DNA of 64,000 bases from Haloarcula nitratireducens (lineage in GTDB: Archaea > Halobacteriota > Halobacteria > Halobacteriales > Haloarculaceae), in NCBI RefSeq assembly GCF_019599505.1, contig NZ_RKLT01000002.1, forward strand, positions 558,001 to 622,000, written 5' to 3'. Below, one piece after another: positions 35,340 through 43,659 of the stretch. The position numbers and the translations under genes were made by a program. The notes beneath the pieces were generated by a model. That model worked only from the letters and a program-made list of their open reading frames with translations, had not been told where the DNA came from and did no database searches. How positions within the stretch are numbered: position 1 is the first letter of the stretch; every line of letters starts with the position of its first letter.

Positions 35340-36233
35340 ATGCTGGACCGGTTGTTGGGGCGCGCGTCGCTGAAGGCGCGTATCGACGAGCTAGAGGAGG
35401 AGAAGCGCCACCTCCAGCGGCAGCTCGACGCCGAAGAGGAGCGCCGCGCCGAGGCGTCGACGGAACGGCAGCGGGCCGAAGAAGAGGTCAATCGGCTGGA
35501 GGACCGCGTCACGGAACTCGAAGACAGAGTCGAGCGCCTGCGGGCCGACGCGGGCGACCGAGCCTTCCGGATCGAGGAGCAGTTGCGCGGCGACCGTCTC
35601 GGCGAGGTACTGGACCGCCTCGAATCGCTCGAAACGGAGCGCGAGGGCGTCTTCACCGCCTACGTCGCCGACGAGCACGACCTGCCCGAACCGGTTCGGG
35701 AGGCGTTCGGCGACCGCGCCGACCTCGTCGCCCGCGCCGCTCCCTGCCTCGCGGTGACCGACGACGCGGGCCTGCTGTCGGCCTGTCTCTCCGTGCCGGT
35801 CCCGCCGGAACCGTTCGCCGCGTGGGACGACCGCGTCGAACTGGACCGAGGGTGGTTTGAGCCCGCCGGAAACCACACCGTCGCGCTGGTGCGTTCGGAT
35901 CTGTTCGCACTGGGCGAGTACGACGATCGCGAACGGGTCGCCTTCCACGGCTTCGACGCCGACCTCAAGAGCCAGCACTCGAAGGGCGGCTTCTCTCAGT
36001 CCCGTTTCGAGCGCCTGCGCGACCAGCAGATAGCGAGCCACGTCGAGCGCTGTCGCGCCGCCATCGACGAGGCCGATCCCGAGCGGCTGTACGTCGTCGG
36101 CGAGGGCTCGGTCATCCACGAGTTCGCCGACGCCGCCGACGTGACCCGCGCCGTCGACGCCACCGGCGACCCCGAGGACGCCCTCGCCGCCGCCGTTCGC
36201 TCGCTGTGGACCGTGCGGTTGCGAGTGCCCTGA
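35340..36233 (+). CDS. Vms1/ANKZF1-type peptidyl-tRNA hydrolase-like protein
   Basis: 297 residues. An N-terminal coiled coil (about 10-75: LKARIDELEEEKRHLQRQLDAEEERRAEAS... RLEDRVTELEDRVERL) precedes a release-factor-like domain with DADLKSQHSKGGFSQSRFERLRDQQIASHVERC, matching the KGG-x-SQ-x-RF signature of VLRF1/Vms1 proteins. In eukaryotes Vms1 frees nascent chains from stalled 60S subunits. The Gln in the KGGFSQ loop is the expected catalytic element. Start ATG 35340 was chosen over a GTG five codons upstream. It suggests archaeal ribosome-associated quality control. Confidence 0.82.
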   Translation: MLDRLLGRASLKARIDELEEEKRHLQRQLDAEEERRAEASTERQRAEEEVNRLEDRVTELEDRVERLRADAGDRAFRIEEQLRGDRLGEVLDRLESLETEREGVFTAYVADEHDLPEPVREAFGDRADLVARAAPCLAVTDDAGLLSACLSVPVPPEPFAAWDDRVELDRGWFEPAGNHTVALVRSDLFALGEYDDRERVAFHGFDADLKSQHSKGGFSQSRFERLRDQQIASHVERCRAAIDEADPERLYVVGEGSVIHEFADAADVTRAVDATGDPEDALAAAVRSLWTVRLRVP

Positions 36234-36254
36234 AACCGAACCGATCGGCCGCCC

Positions 36255-36566
36255 TCAACGCTTTTCGACGCGAACGCGGAGGACGTGCCCGCCACAGCCA
36301 CACCGGTCGACGTAGGTCCAGTCGACGCTGTCGCCGAACCTCGCGTGGAGCACCGGTCCGAGGTACGACTCCGGACGGCCGTGCGCGCCGTGGGTGACGA
36401 GGTTGACGTGGTAGCCCGGCGCGGTGTGTTCGACCGCCTGGATGGCCCCGGTGACGACCGCATCGCATCGTTTCTCGTGGACGGGTCGCTCTAGGTTCGC
36501 CGACCACGAGTTGTGGTGAACGCGGTCGGTCACGGGCTCGACCGCGGGGAGGGAGTGTTCGCTCAT
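36255..36566 (-). CDS. CGCGG-type putative radical-SAM-modified RiPP protein
   Basis: 103 residues. Near the C-terminus it carries Cys-Gly-Cys-Gly-Gly (residues 89-93, in VDRCGCGGHVLRVRV), the defining motif of a haloarchaeal family annotated as putative rSAM-modified RiPPs. Another Cys (about 34) and many His residues are present (HEKRCDAV, HTAPGYHVNLVTHGAHG). Translation is coupled to nirK: its ATG overlaps the nirK stop (ATGA at 36563-36566). No radical SAM enzyme gene lies in the window. The family role is unproven; it could instead be a stand-alone metal-binding partner of NirK. Confidence 0.72.
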   Translation of the reverse strand: MSEHSLPAVEPVTDRVHHNSWSANLERPVHEKRCDAVVTGAIQAVEHTAPGYHVNLVTHGAHGRPESYLGPVLHARFGDSVDWTYVDRCGCGGHVLRVRVEKR

Positions 36567-37654
36567 CGCTCCTCCGGGGCGAACACCGCGTCGTTGGCCG
36601 GGCCGTCCGCGCGGATGACCGCCAACGCGCCCTTCCGCGCGACCCGCGAGAGCGCGTGGTCGACGAGTTTGTAGTCGCCGGGCACGGGGAAGTGCGCCGT
36701 GACGACGGCGGCGCTGCCGGGCAGGACCGGCGTGGTCTGGACGTAGCGATCCGGTTCAGAGGCCAGCGCCCCCTGCGGGTACACCTCGTCCCAGACGCTC
36801 CCGATGGCGTGGAAGCTGCTGAAGAGGTTCGGGCCGCCGACGGCGTAGTAGATGCGAACCGTCTCGTCGGTCCCGACGCGCATCTCGTCGTACCCCTGCG
36901 GACCGATGGCGTACTTCTCGCCGTTGACGAGGACGTAGGTCGGGTTCTCGGTGGCCATCCCGGCGTGGTCGAACTCGTGGTGGCCCTCTTGGCCCGTCTT
37001 CCCGTTGGTGTAGGCCTCCATCTGGCCGAGGTAGAACTCGCGGTCGACGGCCGGAAGCCCGCCCTCGGGTTCGACGAGGATGAGACCGAACATCCCGCTG
37101 GAGATGTGGTAGTCGACGTTCGCCACGGCGCAGTGGTAGACGAACGCGCCGGGGTAGGTCACTTTGAACCGGAGCCGTTTTTCCTCACCGGGGTTGACCA
37201 TCGTCGCCTCCGCACCGCCGCCCGGGCCGCGACAGGCGTGGAAGTCGACGTTGTGAGCCATCGCACTGCTCTCGTGGTTCCTGATGGTCAGGTCGACGGT
37301 ATCGCCCACGCGGGTCCGGATGAACGGTCCGGGGATCCGCCCGTCGAAGGTCATGTACGTGAACGTGACGCCGGGTTCGATCTCGGCGACCACTTCCCGG
37401 GTCTCCAGTTCGACGGGGACGGTGGCCGGTTTCGACCGCGCGATGGGTTTCGGAACGTCCCGCGGGTCGGCGGCGACGCGGTCGGCGTCGACGGGTTTCG
37501 CGGTGTCCAGGTTCGCTTCCTCGGCGCCGAGGTCGAGCGGCTGGGACACCCGTACGTCGTTCGTGGGCGAGCCGACCGTACAGCCGGCGAGCGCCCCGGC
37601 GCTGCCGACGGCCAGGCCGTGCAGTACGCGTCGTCGAGTGGGAGTGTACGTCAT
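36563..37654 (-). CDS. nirK: copper-containing nitrite reductase
   Basis: Reduces nitrite to NO outside the cytoplasm in denitrification. 363 residues. A twin-Arg signal (TPTRRRVLHGLAVG) with lipobox Cys25 (ALAGC) indicates a Tat-exported lipoprotein. Type 1 copper ligands: His134, Cys175, His183, Met188. Type 2 ligands: His139, His174, His333; catalytic Asp137 and His282. All are present (AHNVDFHA, VYHCAVANVDYHISSGM, FHAIG, VDHALS). The start ATG 37654 is supported by TTTATAT at 37695-37701 on the same strand. It is first in an operon with the CGCGG gene and divergent from the halocyanin. Confidence 0.94.
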   Translation of the reverse strand: MTYTPTRRRVLHGLAVGSAGALAGCTVGSPTNDVRVSQPLDLGAEEANLDTAKPVDADRVAADPRDVPKPIARSKPATVPVELETREVVAEIEPGVTFTYMTFDGRIPGPFIRTRVGDTVDLTIRNHESSAMAHNVDFHACRGPGGGAEATMVNPGEEKRLRFKVTYPGAFVYHCAVANVDYHISSGMFGLILVEPEGGLPAVDREFYLGQMEAYTNGKTGQEGHHEFDHAGMATENPTYVLVNGEKYAIGPQGYDEMRVGTDETVRIYYAVGGPNLFSSFHAIGSVWDEVYPQGALASEPDRYVQTTPVLPGSAAVVTAHFPVPGDYKLVDHALSRVARKGALAVIRADGPANDAVFAPEER

Positions 37655-37722
37655 CTTGGTCTCTCCGATAACCCGAGATTCCCCGCGAGAGGCGATATAA
37701 ACGGACGCGCGTCCCCGCCCGG

Positions 37723-37737
37723 TGGGAACTGTTCCCA
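37723..37737. promoter_or_regulatory. 15-nt palindrome between nirK and halocyanin promoters
   Basis: TGGGAACTGTTCCCA is a perfect inverted repeat with a central T. It lies about 30 bp from the nirK TATA-like box (37695-37701) and about 30 bp from a TTAACTAA box at 37762-37769 of the halocyanin gene. A half-site ACTGTTC recurs at 37780-37786. This location fits a shared activator site. Confidence 0.6.
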
Positions 37738-37790
37738 TCCGGAGAGAATCGTGTTTCTGAGTTAACTAATCGAGGCGGTACTGTTCACGT

Positions 37791-38762
37791 ATGCCCACGA
37801 GTACACCCACTCAAGCCACCGATTTCAGCCGGCGAGACGTGCTTCGCGCCGGGGCCGGCGCGGCGCTCGGGGCCGCCGCGCTCGGGTCGGGCGTGCGGCC
37901 GGCGCTGGCCGCGTCCGACCCGGACGCGTTCGAGGCGTGGCTCGCCGACGTCGACAACTACGAGGGGATCGCCGACGAACGCGGCGCGGCCGAGGTGACC
38001 GTCGCCGTCGGCGCGCCGGGTAACGACGGCGACTTCGCGTTCGAGCCGGCGGCGGTGCGAATCGACCCCGGGACCGCCGTCGTCTGGGAGTGGACCGGGA
38101 AGGGCGGCGTCCACAACGTCCTCGACGCAGACGACGCCTACGAGAGCGAGATGCTCACCGACGCGGGCGAGACGTTCGAGCACACCTTCGAGAGCGAGGG
38201 CGTCAGCCGCTACTCCTGTCTCCCCCACGAGTCGATGGGGATGAAGGGCGCGGTCCTCGTCGGCGGCGTCGCCGCCGGGGACGCCCCGCCGGAGGTCGAC
38301 TACGGCGACTGGTTCGACGGGGTGGAGAACTTCACCGGAACCGTCGACCGGACCGGACAGAGGCTGGTCCGGATCGCCGTCGGCGCGGCGGGCAACGGCG
38401 GACCGTTCGCGTTCGAACCGGCGGCAGTGCGCGTCGACCCCGGCACCACCGTCGTCTGGGAGTGGACCGGCGACGGCGACGCTCACAGCATCGCGGCGGC
38501 CGACGGGAGCTACGACGCCGACCTGACAGACAGCGAGGGGGCGACCCACGCCCTGCGGTTCGACGGCGTCGGCGTCAGCAAGTACACCTGCCCCTCGCAC
38601 GCGGCCCAGGCCATGCGCGGGGCGGTCGTCGTCGGCGACCCGATGGAAAGCGTCGTCGACGTTCCGCTCTCGGTCACGATCGTCGGCGGCGGCCTCCTCG
38701 CGGCCGCCCTCTCGCCGCTCGGTCTCGCCGCCCTGCTCAAACTGCGGGGGACCGAGAACTAG
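37791..38762 (+). CDS. membrane-anchored two-domain halocyanin
   Basis: 323 residues. A Tat signal (DFSRRDVLRAGAGAAL) exports two small blue-copper domains. Domain 1 has His108, Cys143, His146, Met151 (YSCLPHESMGMKG); domain 2 has His232, Cys267, His270, Met275 (YTCPSHAAQAMRG). A C-terminal helix (291-316, SVTIVGGGLLAAALSPLGLAALL) anchors it to the membrane. Both domains share the ...NDG/NGG-x-FAFEPAAVR-x-DPGT-VVWEWTG core, so they arose by duplication. It is a likely electron donor to the divergently encoded NirK. Confidence 0.92.
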   Translation: MPTSTPTQATDFSRRDVLRAGAGAALGAAALGSGVRPALAASDPDAFEAWLADVDNYEGIADERGAAEVTVAVGAPGNDGDFAFEPAAVRIDPGTAVVWEWTGKGGVHNVLDADDAYESEMLTDAGETFEHTFESEGVSRYSCLPHESMGMKGAVLVGGVAAGDAPPEVDYGDWFDGVENFTGTVDRTGQRLVRIAVGAAGNGGPFAFEPAAVRVDPGTTVVWEWTGDGDAHSIAAADGSYDADLTDSEGATHALRFDGVGVSKYTCPSHAAQAMRGAVVVGDPMESVVDVPLSVTIVGGGLLAAALSPLGLAALLKLRGTEN

Positions 38763-39107
38763 CCGACCGAGACCCCGGCGTCGTGTCGATGGGCCGCGCG
38801 AGGCGACGGGTGGGGGCTTAAATGCGGCCCAACCGAACTGCTCGCTCCGATCGATATTTAGCATGCTTTTTCAGAGTGGTTCGAGCGTTCGCTCATCTCG
38901 TGAACAAATTTGTTCACTCCGCATCGCCTGTGCCGCCTCGATGTGAGGGCTGTGTCGACAGTATCGGCGCGAAATAATCCACGGTATAAGCAGTATGGAT
39001 ACGATTTTACCAAGGATAGTAGACGATAGTAGAAATACTACACTACGATTACATACGAACAAATATCCAAATGATTTATTAACCATGCACATCTCGTGAG
39101 CGTTTGT
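38763..39107. other. 345-bp A/T-rich spacer upstream of the sugar ABC operon
   Basis: Non-coding. It contains an 18-bp perfect palindrome (38900-38917), a TAGTA/TACTA inverted repeat at 39027-39040, and a TATA-like TTTATTA around 39075-39081 about 27-33 bp before the binding-protein ATG, consistent with a leaderless transcript. The segment is markedly richer in A+T than its neighbours, as expected for a regulated promoter. Confidence 0.55.
38900..38917. promoter_or_regulatory. 18-bp perfect palindrome upstream of ABC operon
   Basis: GTGAACAAATTTGTTCAC is an uninterrupted palindrome. It lies about 165 bp before the predicted TATA box of the binding-protein gene. The DeoR/GlpR regulator downstream of the operon is one possible binder. 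Confidence 0.5.
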
Positions 39108-40442
39108 ATGCAGAACAACCACAGTCGAACTCGCCGAACGTTCATCAAGAGCGCAGGAGCCATCGGAACCGTCGCCCTCGCAGGCTGTAGCGGTGGAGAC
39201 GGCGGAGACGGCGGAGACGGCAGCGGAAACGGATCGGACGGCTCGGGAACGAGCACCGGAACCGGCTCTGAGTCGGTGGCCGAGAAACTCGTCTTCTACA
39301 ACGCCGGGAGCCTCAAGTACGACCCCGGTACCGAGAAGAACATCGAGCGCTTCGAGGAGGAGACCGGTATCACGGTCGAGGTCAACGAGGTCCCGTGGAA
39401 CAACCTCAAGACCAGCCTCACCACAATCTGGAAGAACGAGAGCGCGAAGGTCGACGCGTTCAACGGCCCGACGTGGTGGCTGGCCGACTTCGTCGCCTCG
39501 GATTGGATCGAACCGCTCGGCCTCGGCGACAGTCACATGTCGAACTACCCGAAGAACCTCCAGAACCTCGTCACCCTCGACGGGAAGACGTACATGGCCC
39601 CCGAGTTCGGCAAGTGGGGGACCTACCTCTACGACCAGCAGCACTTCGAGAAACAGGGCGTCAGCGAACCGCCGAGCACGTGGGACGAAGTCGTCTCGAC
39701 GGGGCAACAGCTCAAGACCGGGGACACGTCGCCGTTCGCCTTCACGTGGGCGAACAAGGACGTGTTCACGTTCAAGCAGTTCCTCTATCAGGCCGGCGGC
39801 CAGCTGTTCAACGACAGCAACGAGCCGGTGTTCGTCGAGGGCGGGACGAAGGTCATGGACTTCTTCACGCGACTGCGCGAGAACGACCTGATTCCCGACG
39901 GCATCTCCAGCATGGGTGAAGGCGGTGCCGGCGACACGTTCATCGCGGGCCAACTCGCTTCGGTCGAATCGTGGACGCCGCTGGCCGCTCGTGCCTTCGA
40001 AGCCGACGGCTGGAGCAAGGAACGCGTCGGCAGCGCGAAACCGCCAAAGGGTCCCGAGTCCCGCGCGACGTTCCAAGACACGAACGGCATCAGCGTCTCG
40101 GCGTTCTCGGAACGCAAGGGCGCGGCCAAGAAGTTCGCCAAGTTCATGACGACGACCGAGTCCTCGAAGACGAACATGAAAGTCGAGGGGAACCCCGCGG
40201 TCATCCCTGCGGTGTACGACGAACCGGAGATCAAAGAGCAGTACCCGTCGTGGCTGCTCGAAGACATGAAGTTCAACCTCAAACACGCGAAGAGCGAGAC
40301 CTATCTCGCACAGCCGCAGGTCGACGACTACCTCTCCGAGCAGATCACGCCCGCGCTACTGGGCGATAAGGACCCCCAGAAAGCGCTCGAAACCGCCCAG
40401 AGCAACATCAAACGGCTCTATCAGGACATTGGCCTACTCTGA
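39108..40442 (+). CDS. ABC transporter substrate-binding lipoprotein (sugar type)
   Basis: 444 residues. The ATG at 39108 (rather than the GTG at 39096) starts a Tat-like signal with twin Arg (RTRRTFIKSAGAIGTVALAGC) and a lipobox Cys, followed by a Gly/Ser/Asp linker. The body (EKLVFYNAGSLKYDPGTEKNIERFEEETGITVEVNEVPW) is the family-1 extracellular solute-binding fold, of the MalE-like sugar class. It is the first gene of an operon with two permeases and an ATPase. The transported substrate cannot be identified from sequence. Confidence 0.9.
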   Translation: MQNNHSRTRRTFIKSAGAIGTVALAGCSGGDGGDGGDGSGNGSDGSGTSTGTGSESVAEKLVFYNAGSLKYDPGTEKNIERFEEETGITVEVNEVPWNNLKTSLTTIWKNESAKVDAFNGPTWWLADFVASDWIEPLGLGDSHMSNYPKNLQNLVTLDGKTYMAPEFGKWGTYLYDQQHFEKQGVSEPPSTWDEVVSTGQQLKTGDTSPFAFTWANKDVFTFKQFLYQAGGQLFNDSNEPVFVEGGTKVMDFFTRLRENDLIPDGISSMGEGGAGDTFIAGQLASVESWTPLAARAFEADGWSKERVGSAKPPKGPESRATFQDTNGISVSAFSERKGAAKKFAKFMTTTESSKTNMKVEGNPAVIPAVYDEPEIKEQYPSWLLEDMKFNLKHAKSETYLAQPQVDDYLSEQITPALLGDKDPQKALETAQSNIKRLYQDIGLL

Positions 40443-40496
40443 GCGGGGACCGAACTCGACGAGCATCGCTAGTCAACCGTAACGAGTACACAGTAC

Positions 40497-41426
40497 ATGT
40501 CGACACAGAAACAATCGCTGCGACGCATACTCGACCGACTGTTCGTTCCCCTAACGGTCGGCCCGACGATGCTCTGGATAGCCGCTATCATCGTTTACCC
40601 GACCCTGAAGCTGTTCTGGAGCAGTTTCTTCTGGACGAACCCTATCAACAGCGAGCGGGAGTTCGTCGGCCTCCGGAACTTCAAGCGTCTCATCTTCGCC
40701 GACGGGGGAAGCGGGACCGTTTTCGGACTGGCCCCGGATTTCGTTTCAATCACATGGCACACGTTCGTCTACGTGGGACTGAGCGTCAGCATCTCGTTCG
40801 TCCTCGGGTTGGGAATCGCGCTCCTCCTCGATAAGGACCTCAAGGGCCGGGGTTGGTTCCGTACCGCCGTCATCGTCCCGTGGATTCTCCCCTACGTAAT
40901 GAGCGGCCTGATGTGGCGCTGGATGTTCCAGTCCGAGTACGGCGCTATCAACGGTCTCCTCACCCAATCGGGTCTCCTCTCCAGTAAGATCGCGTTCTTC
41001 TCGGACGGGACTCTCTCGATGATGGCGCTGATCATCGCCGACATCTGGGTGTTCACCCCGTTCATCATCATCATCCTGCTCGCTGGACTCCAAAACGTCC
41101 CCGAGCAGCTGTACGACGCGGCCGAAGTCGACGGCGCGGGGAAAGTCTCGCGGTTCGTGAACGTCACGTACCCGTTCCTGAAGCCGTCGATTCTGGTCGC
41201 GCTGACCATCCGCATCATCTTCGACATCCGCGCGCTCGACCTCGTCTGGGTCATGACCCAGGGCGGTCCCGGGAAATCGACCGAGGTCTGGGCGTCGTGG
41301 CTCTATCGAACGGCACAGGTATTCAACCGCCCCGGAGAGGGCGCAGCACTCGGTGTGGTTCTGCTCGCGGTGACGTTCGTCATCGTGGCGGTGCTGTACA
41401 GAGTCTTCGGCGAATCACCCTACTAA
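40497..41426 (+). CDS. ABC sugar transporter permease (MalF/UgpA type)
   Basis: 309 residues with about six helices. The EAA motif is ENVPEQLYDAAEVDGAGKVSRFVNVTYPFLKPS (EAA---G-x(9)-I-x-LP variant), which docks the ATPase. The N-terminal LTVGPTMLWIAAIIVYPTLKLFWSSFF is the canonical start of MalF-like permeases. It forms the membrane channel with the next protein. It sits 54 bp after the binding protein gene. Confidence 0.92.
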   Translation: MSTQKQSLRRILDRLFVPLTVGPTMLWIAAIIVYPTLKLFWSSFFWTNPINSEREFVGLRNFKRLIFADGGSGTVFGLAPDFVSITWHTFVYVGLSVSISFVLGLGIALLLDKDLKGRGWFRTAVIVPWILPYVMSGLMWRWMFQSEYGAINGLLTQSGLLSSKIAFFSDGTLSMMALIIADIWVFTPFIIIILLAGLQNVPEQLYDAAEVDGAGKVSRFVNVTYPFLKPSILVALTIRIIFDIRALDLVWVMTQGGPGKSTEVWASWLYRTAQVFNRPGEGAALGVVLLAVTFVIVAVLYRVFGESPY

Positions 41427-41428
41427 CA

Positions 41429-42349
41429 ATGAGCACGAAACAATCACCCCTCGACCAACTGGTCGCTAGTCTCGGACTCGATACCGAGGACGAGTGGTCC
41501 CACATCGTCCGCGAACGCCTCGTCGCCTACGGACTGCTGGGACTGTACGTCGTCATCATCTGGTTCCCGATCTACTTCATCTTCATCACCAGCATCAAAC
41601 CGGCGGGAGCGGTGCTGAACGTTCCCATATCTTTCTTCCCATCGGAGCCAACGGTCAGCAACTACGTCGAGATCTTCCAGAACCGGCCGTTCGAACTGTA
41701 CACGCTGAACAGCATCATCGTCGCCAGCACGACGACGCTCATCTGCGTGACGCTGGGGACGGTCACCGGCTATTCGTTCTCCCGATACGACTTTATCGGC
41801 AACAAGGCGCTGTTGCTCTCTATCGTGGGCGCACGGATGATTCCGCCCATCGCGCTCATCGTGCCGTTCTTCAGCATCATGTCGGCACCGCCGCTCATCG
41901 GCGGCATCACCGGGAGCCTGTACGACACCCGTATCGCGCTCATCCTGACGTACACCTTCTTCAATCTCCCCTTCGCCGTCTGGATAATGAAGAACTACTT
42001 CGACGGCGTGCCCGAATCGCTCGACGAACAGGCCCGCATCGACGGCTGTTCGCGCTGGGAGGGGTTCTTCAAGATAATTCTCCCGATGGCGAAACCGGGC
42101 ATCGCCGCGACTGCGATTCTCGCCTTCATCTTCTCGTGGAACGAGTTCGTCTTCGCGCTCGTTCTCACCTCTTCGGAACAGGCCCAGACCCTCCCTATCG
42201 CCGTCTCGCTGTTCGTCGCGGACGACTTCGTGGACTGGGCGCATCTGGCCGCCGGCGGCATGATCGCCGCGCTGCCCGGCATCCTGTTCGGCCTGTTCTT
42301 CCAGCAGTACATCGTGAGCGGACTGACGCAAGGAGCTGTCAAGGAGTAA
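41429..42349 (+). CDS. ABC sugar transporter permease (MalG/UgpE type)
   Basis: 306 residues from ATG 41429, which starts just 3 bp after the previous stop; upstream in-frame sequence is overlap with the previous permease. Helices include VAYGLLGLYVVIIWFPIYFIFITSIKPAGAV. The EAA motif is VPESLDEQARIDGCSRWEGFFKIILPMAKPG, matching the MalG type. It ends with GAVKE after LFFQQYIVSGLTQ, the typical MalG C-terminus. Confidence 0.93.
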   Translation: MSTKQSPLDQLVASLGLDTEDEWSHIVRERLVAYGLLGLYVVIIWFPIYFIFITSIKPAGAVLNVPISFFPSEPTVSNYVEIFQNRPFELYTLNSIIVASTTTLICVTLGTVTGYSFSRYDFIGNKALLLSIVGARMIPPIALIVPFFSIMSAPPLIGGITGSLYDTRIALILTYTFFNLPFAVWIMKNYFDGVPESLDEQARIDGCSRWEGFFKIILPMAKPGIAATAILAFIFSWNEFVFALVLTSSEQAQTLPIAVSLFVADDFVDWAHLAAGGMIAALPGILFGLFFQQYIVSGLTQGAVKE

Positions 42350-42355
42350 TACACA

Positions 42356-43483
42356 ATGGCACACGTAGAACTCAACGACCTCGTAAAGGAATTCGACGAC
42401 GTCACCGCCGTCGACGGCGTCTCACTGGACATCCCCGACGAGAGTTTCACCGTCTTGGTCGGCCCGTCGGGCTGTGGGAAGACGACGACGCTCCGCCTCA
42501 TCGCGGGACTGGAACGCGCGACCGACGGCGAGATTCGCATCGGCGACGAAGTCGTCAACGACCAGCGCGCCTACGAGCGGGACATCGCCATGGTGTTCCA
42601 GAACTACGCGCTGTACCCGCACAAGACCGTCCGCGAGAACATGCGCTTCGGGCTCGAACAGCACGACACGCCCGAGGACACGATTACCCAGCGCGTCACG
42701 GAGGCCGCGGAACTGCTGCAGATAAACGACCTGCTGGACCGACGACCGTCCGAACTCTCGGGCGGCCAGCAACAGCGCGTGGCGCTCGGCCGCGCCATCG
42801 TTCGTGACCCAGCGGTGTTCCTGATGGACGAGCCGCTGTCGAACCTGGACGCGAAGCTCCGCGTGCAGATGCGCGCTGAACTGAACAAACTCCACGAGGA
42901 GCTCTCGACGACGACGGTGTACGTCACCCACGACCAGGTCGAAGCGATGACGCTGGCCGACCAGATCGCCGTCATGGACGACGGTCAGATACAGCAGGTC
43001 GGCGCGCCCACGCACGTCTATACGAACCCGCGTAACATGTTCGTCGCCGGGTTCCTCGGGTCGCCCTCGATGAACTTCATCGAAGGAACCCTCGAAGAGT
43101 CCGGCGGGAAGTTCGAACTCGACCTCGGAAGCGACACGCACGACGTCCCCGACGAGTTCGTCGACCAGTTGGAGGGGTATCTCGGCGAACGGGTCGTGCT
43201 CGGCATCCGCCCGGAGAACATCGCCCTCAATCAGGACGGCGTCCCCTCGAACGTCCACCCGGCGACCGTGCAGGTCGTCGAACCGCAGGGAGAGAAGACC
43301 GTCCTCGAACTCGACCTCGACACCGGCGAGACCATCAAGGCCGCCGTCGACCCCGATACGACCGTCGAGATGGGCGACAGCGTGAACCTCCGGTTCGACC
43401 GCGACTCGCTGCAGTACTTCGACCCCAAGACCGGTCGTTCGCTGACCCACGAGTCGAAACCCGAGCGGAAAGCGGCGGCCTGA
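42356..43483 (+). CDS. sugar ABC transporter ATP-binding protein (UgpC/MsmX type)
   Basis: 375 residues. Walker A GPSGCGKTT (around residue 38), Q-loop VFQNYALYPH, signature LSGGQQQRVALGRAI, Walker B FLMDEPLSNLD and switch VTHDQ are all intact. The C-terminal 130 residues form an OB/TOBE domain (VLGIRPENIALNQDG), typical of sugar importers that can be shared between systems. It starts 6 bp after the permease. Confidence 0.94.
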   Translation: MAHVELNDLVKEFDDVTAVDGVSLDIPDESFTVLVGPSGCGKTTTLRLIAGLERATDGEIRIGDEVVNDQRAYERDIAMVFQNYALYPHKTVRENMRFGLEQHDTPEDTITQRVTEAAELLQINDLLDRRPSELSGGQQQRVALGRAIVRDPAVFLMDEPLSNLDAKLRVQMRAELNKLHEELSTTTVYVTHDQVEAMTLADQIAVMDDGQIQQVGAPTHVYTNPRNMFVAGFLGSPSMNFIEGTLEESGGKFELDLGSDTHDVPDEFVDQLEGYLGERVVLGIRPENIALNQDGVPSNVHPATVQVVEPQGEKTVLELDLDTGETIKAAVDPDTTVEMGDSVNLRFDRDSLQYFDPKTGRSLTHESKPERKAAA

Positions 43484-43485
43484 CG

Positions 43486-43659
43486 ATGGGATTGAACACC
43501 GTACAGGACCTCCCGCCGGCCGTGCTCGCCTCGTTCGGTATCGCCGTCGTACTGGCGGGCCTCGCCGTGTACAACTACGCCACCGGCGTCTACGGCGGCG
43601 CAATCGTCAGCAGCATCGGGACAGTGATCGCGGCGCTGTTCGGTGTGCTGGCTGATTGA
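43486..43659 (+). CDS. 57-residue membrane protein in the ABC operon
   Basis: Reads MGLNTVQDLPPAVLASFGIAVVLAGLAVYNYATGVYGGAIVSSIGTVIAALFGVLAD. Two hydrophobic helices (about 11-32 and 36-55) with a short polar loop. It starts 2 bp after the ATPase gene, so cotranscription is almost certain. It is not one of the standard subunits; a small accessory or regulatory subunit is possible. Confidence 0.7.
   Translation: MGLNTVQDLPPAVLASFGIAVVLAGLAVYNYATGVYGGAIVSSIGTVIAALFGVLAD

Noticed and set aside
39187..39245. Short tandem GGAGAC-type repeat in the binding protein gene
   Set aside because: It encodes the Gly/Asp-rich linker after the lipobox, which is normal for haloarchaeal lipoproteins, not an array.
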